Assembly (NCBI GenBank): GCA_029785235.1
Contig: JAFMAA010000025.1
Span: 1 to 12,568 of the forward strand
Direction: 5' to 3'
From: Nitrososphaerota archaeon
GTDB taxonomy: Archaea; Thermoproteota; Nitrososphaeria; Nitrososphaerales; UBA183
Length of the DNA: 12,568 nt
Position numbers and translations under genes: made by a program. This document shows positions 1 through 7,276 of the stretch, piece by piece (the first letter of the stretch is position 1; each line of letters starts with the position of its first letter). The notes below the pieces were generated by a model. The model searched no databases, was not told the DNA's origin, and worked only from the letters and a program-made list of their open reading frames with translations.

Positions 1-70
1 GTCCCGCCCCGTCTCCTGGGCTGTCAGGAGCATTCGGGTAGAGCGAGCCTGGGATGACTCCTGGCGTCGT

Positions 71-445
71 CTAAACCGCATAGATTCTGACCTTGCCAGC
101 CTGGTCCGCAGGCAGCTGCCTGGCGAGGTCCTGCACCTTCGGTTCACTCTCTTTCTTCACCCAGACGTGGAGCTCGTTGAAGGGCTCGATCTCCTGGAAG
201 TGGCGCATCAGCTGGTCTGAGTGGGTGTCGACGTGGCTTGGGCTCTCTATCTCTACCGCGATGGCCTTTTGGTTGAGGGAGTCAAAAACAGTACAGTCTG
301 GCTTCCTCGGCATGTCGAGGTCCTGACGGCAGACCTGGAAGTACTGGCCGTGTGAGAGGTAGTAGTCCCTGGCCTTGGCAGCTATCTCCTGGGCGTCATC
401 TTTGCCGATGGCTGCGTAGTTGCATGCGAGCAGCCTCGTACCTTG
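71..445 (-). pseudogene. 5'-truncated protein with PD-(D/E)XK-like core
   Basis: Only the C-terminal ~124 residues remain, ending at a TAG at 71-73. The first in-frame ATG is at 313, but protein-like sequence continues upstream of it (GTRLLACNYAAIGKDD, then KARDYYLSHGQYFQVCRQDL) to about 445. No ATG, GTG or TTG occurs in frame between 313 and 445, so 313 is probably an internal Met and the true 5' end is lost. Beyond 445 the frame stays open but reads as low-complexity antisense of the neighbouring membrane-protein gene. The core PRKPDCTVFD...AIAVEIES resembles the P-D...(V/I)E.E arrangement of nuclease-fold proteins, although the usual ExK lysine is not seen. Family identity is inference. 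It could equally be the C-terminal domain of a larger helicase- or conjugation-associated protein. Moderately sure it derives from a real gene, unsure of function. Confidence 0.5.
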
Positions 446-964
446 GGCGGTCTGAGCTTCGCCGCCCTGGCCACCCTTGCCGTAGCCCAGGTCCCGCGGT
501 CTCCCCTCCCGCGCTCCACTCAGGCCGACATCTCCTGGGCGGTCGCGTTCCTGCTCACGGCCTCCACCGTCCTCTTCCTCCTCACGGCGTATGGCGCGTA
601 CACGTCGATCAGGCTGGTCACCCGGGAGCCGATGGAAGCCCTACGGGCGAGGTACTCGGGTACCCTCCCAGAGCAGAACAAAGCAGAGAGAGCCATGACG
701 TCAGAGGAGTCGTTCAGGAGGGCGCTGGAGATCCACCATGGGGCGAGCGGCTTCGTCACCTGGGGCCTTATCGCCCTCGTGTCGGCACTCCTCCTCATCG
801 CGTTCGAGATTAGCGTCTACTACGTCTTCCTCCCAGGTCTCCTGGTCGTCGTCATCCTGGTCTCCTGGCGCCTGCGCGACCTCGTAGTCATCGACTGGAG
901 AGACCTGGTCAACGCGCTCTTGAGAAGATGCGGGGCCCAACTGCCGAAGAGTCTACTACCATAG
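443..964 (+). CDS. Hypothetical membrane protein, probably missing its N-terminus
   Basis: This is a 173-residue reading frame if started at TTG 443. Hydrophobic segments lie at about residues 4-16 (short), 32-53, 104-124 and 125-143, with a charged loop (about 57-100) and a basic C-terminal tail. That fits an integral membrane protein of three to four helices. I recognise no family motif. The start is doubtful: the frame is open back to 356, there is no ribosome binding site, and protein-like membrane sequence begins abruptly around 451, exactly where the divergent gene on the other strand stops looking like protein. The first helix appears cut short, so the gene may have lost its 5' end in the same event. 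The stop is TAG at 962-964. Confidence 0.55.
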   Translation: MGGLSFAALATLAVAQVPRSPLPRSTQADISWAVAFLLTASTVLFLLTAYGAYTSIRLVTREPMEALRARYSGTLPEQNKAERAMTSEESFRRALEIHHGASGFVTWGLIALVSALLLIAFEISVYYVFLPGLLVVVILVSWRLRDLVVIDWRDLVNALLRRCGAQLPKSLLP

Positions 965-1261
965 ACGGCGGGGCGGACGGTTTCGGGGTTCTCTCTTTCC
1001 CCTGCACAGGTCTGAATTCGAGCCCGGTTAAATCCTCAGCCATGTCTGGAGCCCGGCATGGGGAGGACGCCTATGTCGCAGTAACCGAAATACAGCCATC
1101 GCAAGTCCTAACTCACACATGATGAAGAACAATACCTCCGCGTGGTTGTCGCACACGAAGTGCATAACGAAAGGGGAACTGATGATTGGCCTACAGCTTA
1201 TCTAATGCCGAGACAAGAAGGTTCGCATGAGCTCATCAACCAATTCGGGCGTCGGTTCCTG

Positions 1262-3136
1262 ATGAACGCTGATGCCGTGCCTCTCCTTAACATCTTCGCC
1301 GAAAAGCGCCGTCTCGAGGTTCCTCTCTTCCAACGTCAATATGTCTGGAACCGTGAAGGGCAATGGGAACCCCTTTGGGAAGACGTTTCCCGAAAGTTCA
1401 CGGAGTCTCTCGAAGAGAGGGTTGACGCACCGCCTCATTTCTTGGGGGCGATGGTCCTGGACCAGAAGAGCACGCCGGTCACCTACGTCGAGAAGCGCCA
1501 GGTCATCGACGGACAGCAGCGGTTGATTACCTTCCAGATTCTTCTATCTGCCTTTCGAGACTTCTGCAGGGAACAGGATAACAACCAGCTCGCTGATGAG
1601 ACAAACTCGTACATCTTGAATGCTGGCACACTTACCGACCCGGAGCTGGAGAAGTTCAAGGTGTGGCCAACCCAGTTAGACAGACCTCAGTTTAGGGATG
1701 TCATCACTCTGGGCTCGAAGGGGGCCGTCGAATCTCGGTATCCTATCACCTACCGGAAGTATGCCAGGAAGCCAGAACCGCGTCCGCTCATGGTCGAAGC
1801 TTACGTTTACTTCTATCGCCAGATTTCTGATTTCTTTTTGGGTTCGAAACCTGAACCGCCTCTCGCGGCGGACAAGCCTCTCGCGTCTCGTCTTGGAGCC
1901 TGCTTCTTGGCGATGAAAGGAGCGCTCCAAGTGGTGGTAATCGACCTTGACAAGGAAGACGACGCCCAAATCATATTCGAGACCCTAAATGCGCGCGGAG
2001 TACCCCTTCTGCCCGCGGACCTATTACGTAACTTCATCTTTCTCAGAGCCGCACGTGATGGTCTATCCCAGGACGACCTTTACGAGAAATACTGGAGCGG
2101 ATTCGACGATGAATTTTGGCGAAAACAAGTCAACCAAGGACGCCTGTTTCGTCCACGGTCAGACCTGTTCGTACAACACTTCTTGGCAGGTCGGCAAGCG
2201 ACTGATATTCCAATAGGGCACCTATACGTGGAGTACAAGTACTGGATTCGGCAAAAGAAGCCATTCTCTTCCGTAACCGAGGAAGTAGCTACTCTTGCCC
2301 GCCAGCGCGACGCGTTTCGGCGCCTGATGGACCCACAGAAGGATGACCCGCTGCACCAATTAGCTACATTCCTCTCTTCGTTCGAGATGAGTACAGCCTA
2401 TCCTCCATTACTCCTCATGTTAGACACCGACCTATCTGCGAACGATTGGAAGGAAATCGACGTCACCATCGAGTCGTATATCGTCAGGCGTGCGGTGTGC
2501 GGCTTAACCACCAAGAACCTCAACAGGGTATTCTTCGGTTTGGCTCGAGATGTGCAAAAGAATACCCCGACTCCGGACAGCGTTCAAGCTTACTTCTCAG
2601 GGCTATCCGGGGAATCTGTAGAGTGGCCGACTGACGAAAAGTTCTTCAAAGCATGGCTGACAAACTCTAACTACGCGCCCATCAGGACCGTCTATGTCCT
2701 GAAGCGCGTGAACGATACCTATACTTCAAGCAAGACCGAGGAGATTACAATCACCAGCCCGCTCACAGTTGAGCATATAATGCCCCAGCAGTGGATTGAC
2801 TACTGGCCGTTGCCGGATGGGTCCAGGGGCTTGACATGGCAGGAGTTGTACGAAAGAAAGGAGGGCGATCCCACAGCAGACGCAACGCGAAGACGCGAAT
2901 CTCTAATCCAGACCTTTGGAAATCTTACCCTTGTGACGCAGGGCTTCAACAGCTCCGTCTCGAACGATCCTTGGACAACGAAGAAACCCGCACTCCTGAA
3001 GGCTTCTCTGCTCCCGATAAACCTCCGGCTACAGAGCTACGATGTCTGGAACGAAGAGACAATTCAACAGAGAGGAAGGGAGCTCTATGAACATGCAACG
3101 GGGATATGGCCAGGGCCAAGAGTGATCAAAACATGA
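1262..3136 (+). CDS. GmrSD-type DUF262/DUF1524 restriction endonuclease
   Basis: Members of this family are type IV, modification-dependent restriction enzymes; characterised ones use a nucleotide-dependent DUF262 domain and an HNH-like DUF1524 nuclease domain to cut phage DNA carrying modified bases. Both domains are visible. Numbered from the in-frame GTG at 1142, the DUF262 motifs are VPLFQRQYVW (60-69), HFLGAMVL (99-106) and VIDGQQRL (121-128). The DUF1524 motifs are VEHIMPQ (543-549) and FGNLTLV (592-598), followed by the conserved NSSVSNDPWTTKK stretch. The frame can begin at GTG 1142, ATG 1205 or ATG 1262; I chose 1262 because MNADAVPLLNIFAEKRRLEV is a typical DUF262 beginning. The protein is intact, 624 residues from this start, as expected for the single-chain fused form. 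A small membrane-protein gene follows 120 bp downstream on the same strand. Substrate specificity cannot be read from sequence. Confidence 0.93.
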   Translation: MNADAVPLLNIFAEKRRLEVPLFQRQYVWNREGQWEPLWEDVSRKFTESLEERVDAPPHFLGAMVLDQKSTPVTYVEKRQVIDGQQRLITFQILLSAFRDFCREQDNNQLADETNSYILNAGTLTDPELEKFKVWPTQLDRPQFRDVITLGSKGAVESRYPITYRKYARKPEPRPLMVEAYVYFYRQISDFFLGSKPEPPLAADKPLASRLGACFLAMKGALQVVVIDLDKEDDAQIIFETLNARGVPLLPADLLRNFIFLRAARDGLSQDDLYEKYWSGFDDEFWRKQVNQGRLFRPRSDLFVQHFLAGRQATDIPIGHLYVEYKYWIRQKKPFSSVTEEVATLARQRDAFRRLMDPQKDDPLHQLATFLSSFEMSTAYPPLLLMLDTDLSANDWKEIDVTIESYIVRRAVCGLTTKNLNRVFFGLARDVQKNTPTPDSVQAYFSGLSGESVEWPTDEKFFKAWLTNSNYAPIRTVYVLKRVNDTYTSSKTEEITITSPLTVEHIMPQQWIDYWPLPDGSRGLTWQELYERKEGDPTADATRRRESLIQTFGNLTLVTQGFNSSVSNDPWTTKKPALLKASLLPINLRLQSYDVWNEETIQQRGRELYEHATGIWPGPRVIKT

Positions 3137-3256
3137 TGGAAGGACTTGAGAGACTGGGGCGCGGAGGATTGACACCATTACCGAAGCTGTCAGAATCAAA
3201 GTGAGCGAACATCTCAAGGCGAGGATGTAGAAAGCCCTTGATGGAAGGTTGAGCGC

Positions 3257-3775
3257 TTGGACGAACCTCGTGAAAAGAAACGCGCCCACACTATTCATGA
3301 GATTATCGGCGCGTATCTGAAGGGCTATCGCAAGGCCTACGAAGAACACTGGGACAAGCATCATCAGCAATCGCTTCTCTTGATGGGGTTTCTCGGGGGG
3401 CTGACCCTCACGACTCTGGTTCTTGTGATATCTGCCAAGCAATATTTCGATGTCTCAACGACGATTCTCGGATCGTGGTATTTTGGGTTCTTAATCGGCT
3501 CTCTCGAAGTGACGAGTTTCCTCAGTATTACAGTGGCATTCATGAATCTGATTGGGTCCACAGGTGGCCCTTTCAGAATGCGGTTCAACGTGTTTTCTAT
3601 GGGTGGAATCGCCTTTGCTGTGGTGCTGCTCATGTATGTCCTCCCTCTCATACTGCTTCCGTTCGTCGAGTGGGAATACGCCATTGCTTTGTTGGCACTC
3701 AACGTGGTTCTCGTTGGCGGAGCATTCTCCCTGACTCAGCCAGAGCCCGATTACTCGGATTACCCGAGTGTATAG
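3257..3775 (+). CDS. Four-helix membrane protein downstream of GmrSD
   Basis: This 172-residue protein has a charged, His-rich N-terminal cytoplasmic-type segment (1-38, including HWDKHHQQ) and four hydrophobic stretches at about 39-60, 72-99, 112-136 and 141-159. A short acidic tail ends in YSDYPSV. No catalytic motif or named family is recognised. The start is TTG 3257; an ATG at 3241 leads straight to a stop after two codons, and no other in-frame start lies nearby. AGGTTGAG at 3246-3253 may act as a weak ribosome binding site. It follows the restriction gene by 120 bp on the same strand with no obvious terminator between, so co-transcription is possible. Whether it takes part in defence, for example as a membrane effector, is inference. 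Confidence 0.7.
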   Translation: MDEPREKKRAHTIHEIIGAYLKGYRKAYEEHWDKHHQQSLLLMGFLGGLTLTTLVLVISAKQYFDVSTTILGSWYFGFLIGSLEVTSFLSITVAFMNLIGSTGGPFRMRFNVFSMGGIAFAVVLLMYVLPLILLPFVEWEYAIALLALNVVLVGGAFSLTQPEPDYSDYPSV

Positions 3776-4258
3776 CAGCAACCCCAGGAATAAGACATAA
3801 CTGTCAACAGCCGTATGAAGATGGGAAATGCATTGGAATCGCGCGACCTACCAGCACTTCCTGCGATACATGGCCACCAAAGGCGCGTAGACGTTGGAAA
3901 CCCTCTCCTTTGGTCTGGACCATCCAGAGATTCATTTCCTCTTTGCAAGAAAAGCTACGCTTGGGATTGACACATAGGATGTAAAGGTCCTAACGAGAAT
4001 GGAAGGCTCTTGCTGGAGGCAATTACGCATGTTTCTTTTGATGTGTTGATCTTACAACCTCGTGGCCTGTGTTGACGTTTCTTTCGTAACCGTCAATCAC
4101 CATCGATTTGTTGATGCCGCCGAGTCGAGGATTCTATCCGCCGAGGAACCACAATGGTACGTCTGGTCGTATCAGTCGAAAGTCTGCTTTCTGAGAAGCG
4201 ACCAACCACCAACTTGTCGTGTCGCACTCCCAGGTTGAATGGCCAAGTGCAGTTTGGG
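3776..4258. other. Gene-poor interval between convergent genes
   Basis: The interval lies between the stop of the membrane-protein gene (plus strand) and the stop of the 342-residue gene (minus strand). The only structure I can support is a possible broken coding fragment at 3819-3977. From 3978 to 4258 I see short open stretches in several frames but no convincing gene, RNA gene, strong hairpin terminator or repeat. The base composition is less GC-rich than in the flanking genes. Confidence 0.5.
3819..3977 (+). pseudogene. Possible decayed tyrosine-recombinase (integrase) fragment
   Basis: One reading frame gives two consecutive protein-like stretches interrupted by a TAG at 3888-3890. The first is MHWNRATYQHFLRYMATKGA, from an ATG at 3828. 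The second begins TLETLSFGLDHPEIHFLFAR, continues KATLGIDT and ends at TAG 3975-3977. Joined across the stop, the pattern (aTYqhfLryma.kG.tLe.L......i.fL.aRka.lGi) resembles the N-terminal core-binding domain of tyrosine recombinases. No catalytic domain (R...HxxR...Y) is visible, so only a fragment could survive. The assignment is by eye and weak; it may be chance. If correct, it marks an old integration event in this interval. Confidence 0.25.
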
Positions 4259-5287
4259 TCAGTAGCCGGCAGAATTTCCCCTTTTCGTTGGAAAGTCCAA
4301 GTAACGGAGAGAGCGTACTGCTGCCGGGACTGCTTTCTTGAATTCGGACCAGTCTTCCCTTGGTACGTGCTCCAGGTCGAAACCGAGCACCAACACAACG
4401 TTTCTTCTGTTCACACCATCTTCATTGTAGGTGTCTGTCACGTAGTTGTCGTTTGCAGCCAAGTGGAGCGACAGCCCTCCCTTCCCCCAAATCACGTGGA
4501 CTGGACAGCGGGCAGCCTGGATGAGCTTCTCTGCAGAGTACGGAGTCCTCTCGAGCTCTTTGGCCAAGCTTTTCATCATCTCTTGGTACCCGCCTTGGGC
4601 TTTGTGCTCGGATGACCGGCCGAAGCTGTCTCCGGTGTGGTAAGAGATACCGTACCTTCCTGCCAGCTCGTCCAGTTCTGGGCTCTTCAGGAACCTGTCG
4701 AGGGAAAGACGCCTCGGGTCGCGCGACGCCTCTTCTACGCGCCTCAAGGAGAGCATGAGCTTCTGATTGATTTGTGGGTATGACCGATAGGCAGGGTAGT
4801 AGCCATAGACCAAGTGATGATAAATCCTCTCAGGGAAGAAGGACAGGACGAGATCCCAGCCGTCAATCGACCTCACGAAGACGCGCTGAGGAGGTTTGAT
4901 GGCCCTGTCTCTTTCGTCACTTGGGGCGAAGTCGTTGAAGCTGAATTTCTTCGCCACATCCATGACCAACGAAGGGAGCCTGTCCTGCCGAACTTGAGAG
5001 GCTACTCGCGATTTGATTTCCTCGGGCGATGCGTCCAGAATTGCGAAGAACAGGCGGGTGACCTCCTCCCTGCTCACCGATGGCTTGTCGTTCAGCATGA
5101 ATGGTACGAGGAGGTCGACGAGCTTGTTCGTCTTGATATGAAAACCCCAAGAGTCAGGGGTCTCTTTCTTTTGAACGAAGCCAGCCAGTGCCTCCTTCAA
5201 GGCTTCCGCGCTTTCTTCCGTAGATGGATCTGAATAGATCCTGTCGAAAGAGTCGAGTATCTTTGAAACAAGTTCAACTCTATCCAA
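4259..5287 (-). CDS. Uncharacterised protein next to methyltransferase-nuclease
   Basis: I do not recognise this 342-residue protein. It appears soluble, with no membrane segment or signal peptide. The N-terminal half (1-130) is mostly helical and charged. A central block around 135-185 is rich in aromatic residues (VRSIDGWDLVLSFFPERIYH, then YGYYPAYRSYPQ). The C-terminal part holds VHVIWGKGGLSLHLAANDNY (263-282) and NVVLVLGFDLEHVPREDW (296-313), which look like strands of a compact domain. The start is TTG 5287, because an in-frame TAA lies four codons upstream. A strong GGAGGTAA at 5306-5313 lies 18 nt upstream of the TTG, farther than usual. It follows the methyltransferase-nuclease gene by 108 bp on the same strand, so it may be a partner (restriction, specificity or regulatory subunit) in one operon; that role is inferred from position only. 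Confidence 0.75.
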   Translation of the reverse strand: MDRVELVSKILDSFDRIYSDPSTEESAEALKEALAGFVQKKETPDSWGFHIKTNKLVDLLVPFMLNDKPSVSREEVTRLFFAILDASPEEIKSRVASQVRQDRLPSLVMDVAKKFSFNDFAPSDERDRAIKPPQRVFVRSIDGWDLVLSFFPERIYHHLVYGYYPAYRSYPQINQKLMLSLRRVEEASRDPRRLSLDRFLKSPELDELAGRYGISYHTGDSFGRSSEHKAQGGYQEMMKSLAKELERTPYSAEKLIQAARCPVHVIWGKGGLSLHLAANDNYVTDTYNEDGVNRRNVVLVLGFDLEHVPREDWSEFKKAVPAAVRSLRYLDFPTKRGNSAGY

Positions 5288-5395
5288 GCCGCACCCTTAT
5301 GCTGCTTACCTCCACAAAACAGTTTCGGGAATTGAGGGGTTCTGGTAACTTGGCGGCATTCGAAGGAGGATTTTGTCCCTGTTAACCGTCGGCTT

Positions 5396-6817
5396 CTACG
5401 TCTCGTTTAGGATGTCATCGACGGTCTTGAGGAGGATTTCTACGCCTTCCTCATTCTTGACTCTCGCGACCTCTTCATAGGCTCCTTTTCCGAAACTGAA
5501 GGCGACGATTACGCCCTTCGTCTTGCCGTCCCTCTTTATCGCGGTCTCGAAGTTGTCGATTACATTCCTCCCCACATCGTCCTGTTGCTTGACCTGAATC
5601 GGCGTCCCATCCAAGTAGAAGCCATCGATTCCCATGTCGCCGCTTTTCCTCGGACTTGGCCGAGCGTATAGTTTCTCGTTGACCCAGTTCTGGAACTCAA
5701 AAGGTGGAATCTCCTTCAGTTGTGCGACGGTTCGTGGAAGCCCGACCTCCGCAACCTTCGCCCTTAACCCCCTGAGCCTCTTCGCCATCAGCTTGCAAGC
5801 CGTGGGGGATACGTCTATTCCGACCCATCGCATTCCGAGTTGGTGAGCTACCGCTATCGCTGTCCCACAACCGCAGAAGGGGTCTAACACGATGTCAGTA
5901 GGATTAGCTGAGACTTCGAGGATGCGTCTGAGTAGTGCTTCGGGCTTCTGGGTGGGATATCCAAGTCGCTCTCCCTTTTGGATGCCTCTGAGCATGGAGA
6001 TGTCGTCCCACCAATCTTGGAGCGGAACGCCCTTGCTTTCGTCGAGATATCTCTTCATGTAGGGTTTCCGGCTCTTTGAATAGACAATCAGCTCCTTCGA
6101 TTCCAACTCTGCCATCTTCTCCTTCGAGTAAGCCCAGTATCGTCCGGCAGGCGGTTTGACCCCATGCCATTCATATTTCGTGTCGCCCCCCGGCTTGGCC
6201 GCAGTAAGGTCTGCCATGTTGTATCGCCTCCCAGTTTCAGCTTCGACATGCCTATACCACTTGTCCGAAGTCGAGGCGGATAGCGGATTGAACTTCACGT
6301 TGAAGGTGTAATCGTCGGACTTCGTATAGAATAGAATCGTATCGTGAATCCTCCCATAAGCCTTCGCGCCCTGCTTCGCGTCGCTGTGTGCGTCCGAACG
6401 CTTCCAGACAATCTCATTCCTGAAGTTGGAATCTCCGAACAGTTTGTCGAGTTCGACCTTCAAGTAATGCGAGGCGTGCCAGTCGCAATGGAAATAGAAC
6501 GAGCCCGTTGGCTTAAGGACGCGATAACACTCGGTAACACGCTCCATCATCCAAGCGATGTAGTTCTGAATCCCGCCCTTCCATCTGTCCTCAAACGACC
6601 TCTGTTCGTAGCCATCCTCCCAGATTACCTCGAAGTGGCGATTTGAGAAGAACGGGGGGTCGAGATAGATTAGGTCAACCGATGCCTCTGGGAACCTCTT
6701 GAGAACCTCCTTACAATCCCCGCAGTAGATTGTGTTCGGCTGGAAGCTCACGGCCTCAGTGTGGGTCAATTCGAGGTTAAGGGTTTCTTGGCCGCGTTCT
6801 GGATGAGCGTAAGCCAT
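5396..6817 (-). CDS. DNA methyltransferase fused to PD-(D/E)XK nuclease domain
   Basis: Residues ~28-350 form an AdoMet-dependent adenine-N6 or cytosine-N4 DNA methyltransferase. The catalytic motif IV is DPPF (53-56), YPTQKP is at 287-292, and the AdoMet-binding motif I is DPFCGCGTA (312-320), followed by WVGIDVSPTA. Motif IV preceding motif I is the beta-class order. After a linker, residues ~374-473 carry a Mrr/restriction-endonuclease-like domain with GIDG (396-399) and PIQVKQ (406-411), i.e. the D...QxK form of the PD-(D/E)XK site, then VGRNVIDNFE. Modification and cleavage could therefore sit in one chain. The frame opens at ATG 6817, but the first ~17 codons overlap a transposase fragment read in another frame on the same strand; GTG 6751 (codon 23) is a good alternative start. 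An uncharacterised gene follows after 108 bp. Recognition sequence unknown. Confidence 0.93.
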   Translation of the reverse strand: MAYAHPERGQETLNLELTHTEAVSFQPNTIYCGDCKEVLKRFPEASVDLIYLDPPFFSNRHFEVIWEDGYEQRSFEDRWKGGIQNYIAWMMERVTECYRVLKPTGSFYFHCDWHASHYLKVELDKLFGDSNFRNEIVWKRSDAHSDAKQGAKAYGRIHDTILFYTKSDDYTFNVKFNPLSASTSDKWYRHVEAETGRRYNMADLTAAKPGGDTKYEWHGVKPPAGRYWAYSKEKMAELESKELIVYSKSRKPYMKRYLDESKGVPLQDWWDDISMLRGIQKGERLGYPTQKPEALLRRILEVSANPTDIVLDPFCGCGTAIAVAHQLGMRWVGIDVSPTACKLMAKRLRGLRAKVAEVGLPRTVAQLKEIPPFEFQNWVNEKLYARPSPRKSGDMGIDGFYLDGTPIQVKQQDDVGRNVIDNFETAIKRDGKTKGVIVAFSFGKGAYEEVARVKNEEGVEILLKTVDDILNET

Positions 6818-7047
6818 TTGTTATCCCATTCGACCTTGATTCCCGCCCTTGTCGCGGCCGTCTCGCCCTTCAGCCCCTCGTGCGGCCTGATGAAATTGTG
6901 GTAAATCTGCACACCCTTCAGAATAGAGGTGTCCATCCTCTTAAGACCCCGCATGACCTTCTCCCTGTCCCTGACCTCTCCGTTCATCCTCTCCATCTTG
7001 ACCCTATGATGTGAGTTAACGAGGAAACGAACCAAGGAGATCTTCAA
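6766..7047 (-). pseudogene. C-terminal fragment of DDE transposase/integrase-core IS
   Basis: The translated fragment has the typical end of a DDE (integrase-core, rve-like) transposase: KMERMNGEVRDREKVMRGLK, then ILKGVQIYHNFIRPHEGLKG and NKWLTLIQNA. The Glu in MERMNG is in the position of the third acidic catalytic residue. The two upstream Asp residues and the DNA-binding domain are absent. Homology-like sequence starts near NSHHRVK (about 7017); the first ~10 residues, from the TTG at 7047, look unrelated. The stop at 6766 appears natural for the family, so the element's end would lie inside what is annotated as the methyltransferase 5' end. The copy is certainly inactive. Junctions are near 7017 on one side and below 6766 on the other; terminal inverted repeats could not be recognised by eye. 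Confidence 0.8.
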
Positions 7048-7218
7048 GGGTTCCCCAGGGCGCGTCGTCTTCAGGTACGCGGACTACGGCATCAGGCTCC
7101 TGACCGACGGGGGGAGCAAGGTCCCCCTACGGCTGTCATGGGAGAGCTGTACGGGCAGATGCCAGCGAGCGTGCAGGCGTTCACGCTGGATGTTACCGGA
7201 ATCCTGCAGAAACCCTGA
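7021..7218 (+). pseudogene. Frameshifted remnant of an unidentified gene
   Basis: Two protein-like stretches lie in different plus-strand frames. The first, from about 7021, reads KEIFKGSPGRVVFRYADYGI then RLLTDGGSKVPLR. It loses sense at a five-C run (7123-7127). The second picks up in another frame as TAVMGELYGQMPASVQAFTL then DVTGILQKP, with an ATG at 7138 and TGA at 7216-7218. A single-base indel in the C run would join them. The left edge coincides with the end of the transposase fragment, so the gene was probably cut by that insertion. No family is recognised. It sits upstream of, and co-directional with, the 7277-8791 genes and may once have been part of that unit. Confidence 0.35.
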
Positions 7219-7256
7219 ACCGTAGTCATTTCACGACTTCAGAACTCCTAAGAACT

Positions 7257-7271
7257 GGAGTTACTGACTCC
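7257..7271 (+). promoter_or_regulatory. Small inverted repeat before the 7277 gene
   Basis: GGAGT (7257-7261) and ACTCC (7267-7271) form a perfect 5-bp inverted repeat with a 5-nt spacer. It ends 5 nt before the ATG at 7277 and includes the only Shine-Dalgarno-like GGAG in the region. It could act as an operator or an RNA hairpin hiding the ribosome binding site. A repeat this short is easily found by chance, so confidence is low. Confidence 0.2.
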
Positions 7272-7276
7272 CCACG

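Noticed and set aside
909..1043. Minus-strand 44-codon frame starting MAEDLTGLEFRPVQGKERTP
   Set aside because: It begins in a protein-like way but has no ribosome binding site, overlaps the membrane-protein gene and turns into antisense sequence. Too short to support.
995..1045. tRNA-like TTCGA stretch
   Set aside because: No acceptor stem or anticodon arm could be paired around it.
928..1122. Plus-strand 64-codon frame between the membrane protein and GmrSD
   Set aside because: Composition and lack of motifs look like random open frame; no start signal.
3168..3230. Short peptide resembling a ribbon-helix-helix start (TITEAVRIKVSEHLKARM)
   Set aside because: Only 20 codons, with no acceptable start codon; too little to call a gene or a relic.
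3475..3984. 169-codon plus frame overlapping the four-helix membrane protein
   Set aside because: Shadow frame: the overlapping frame gives clear membrane helices, this one a Cys/Arg/Trp-rich mixture.
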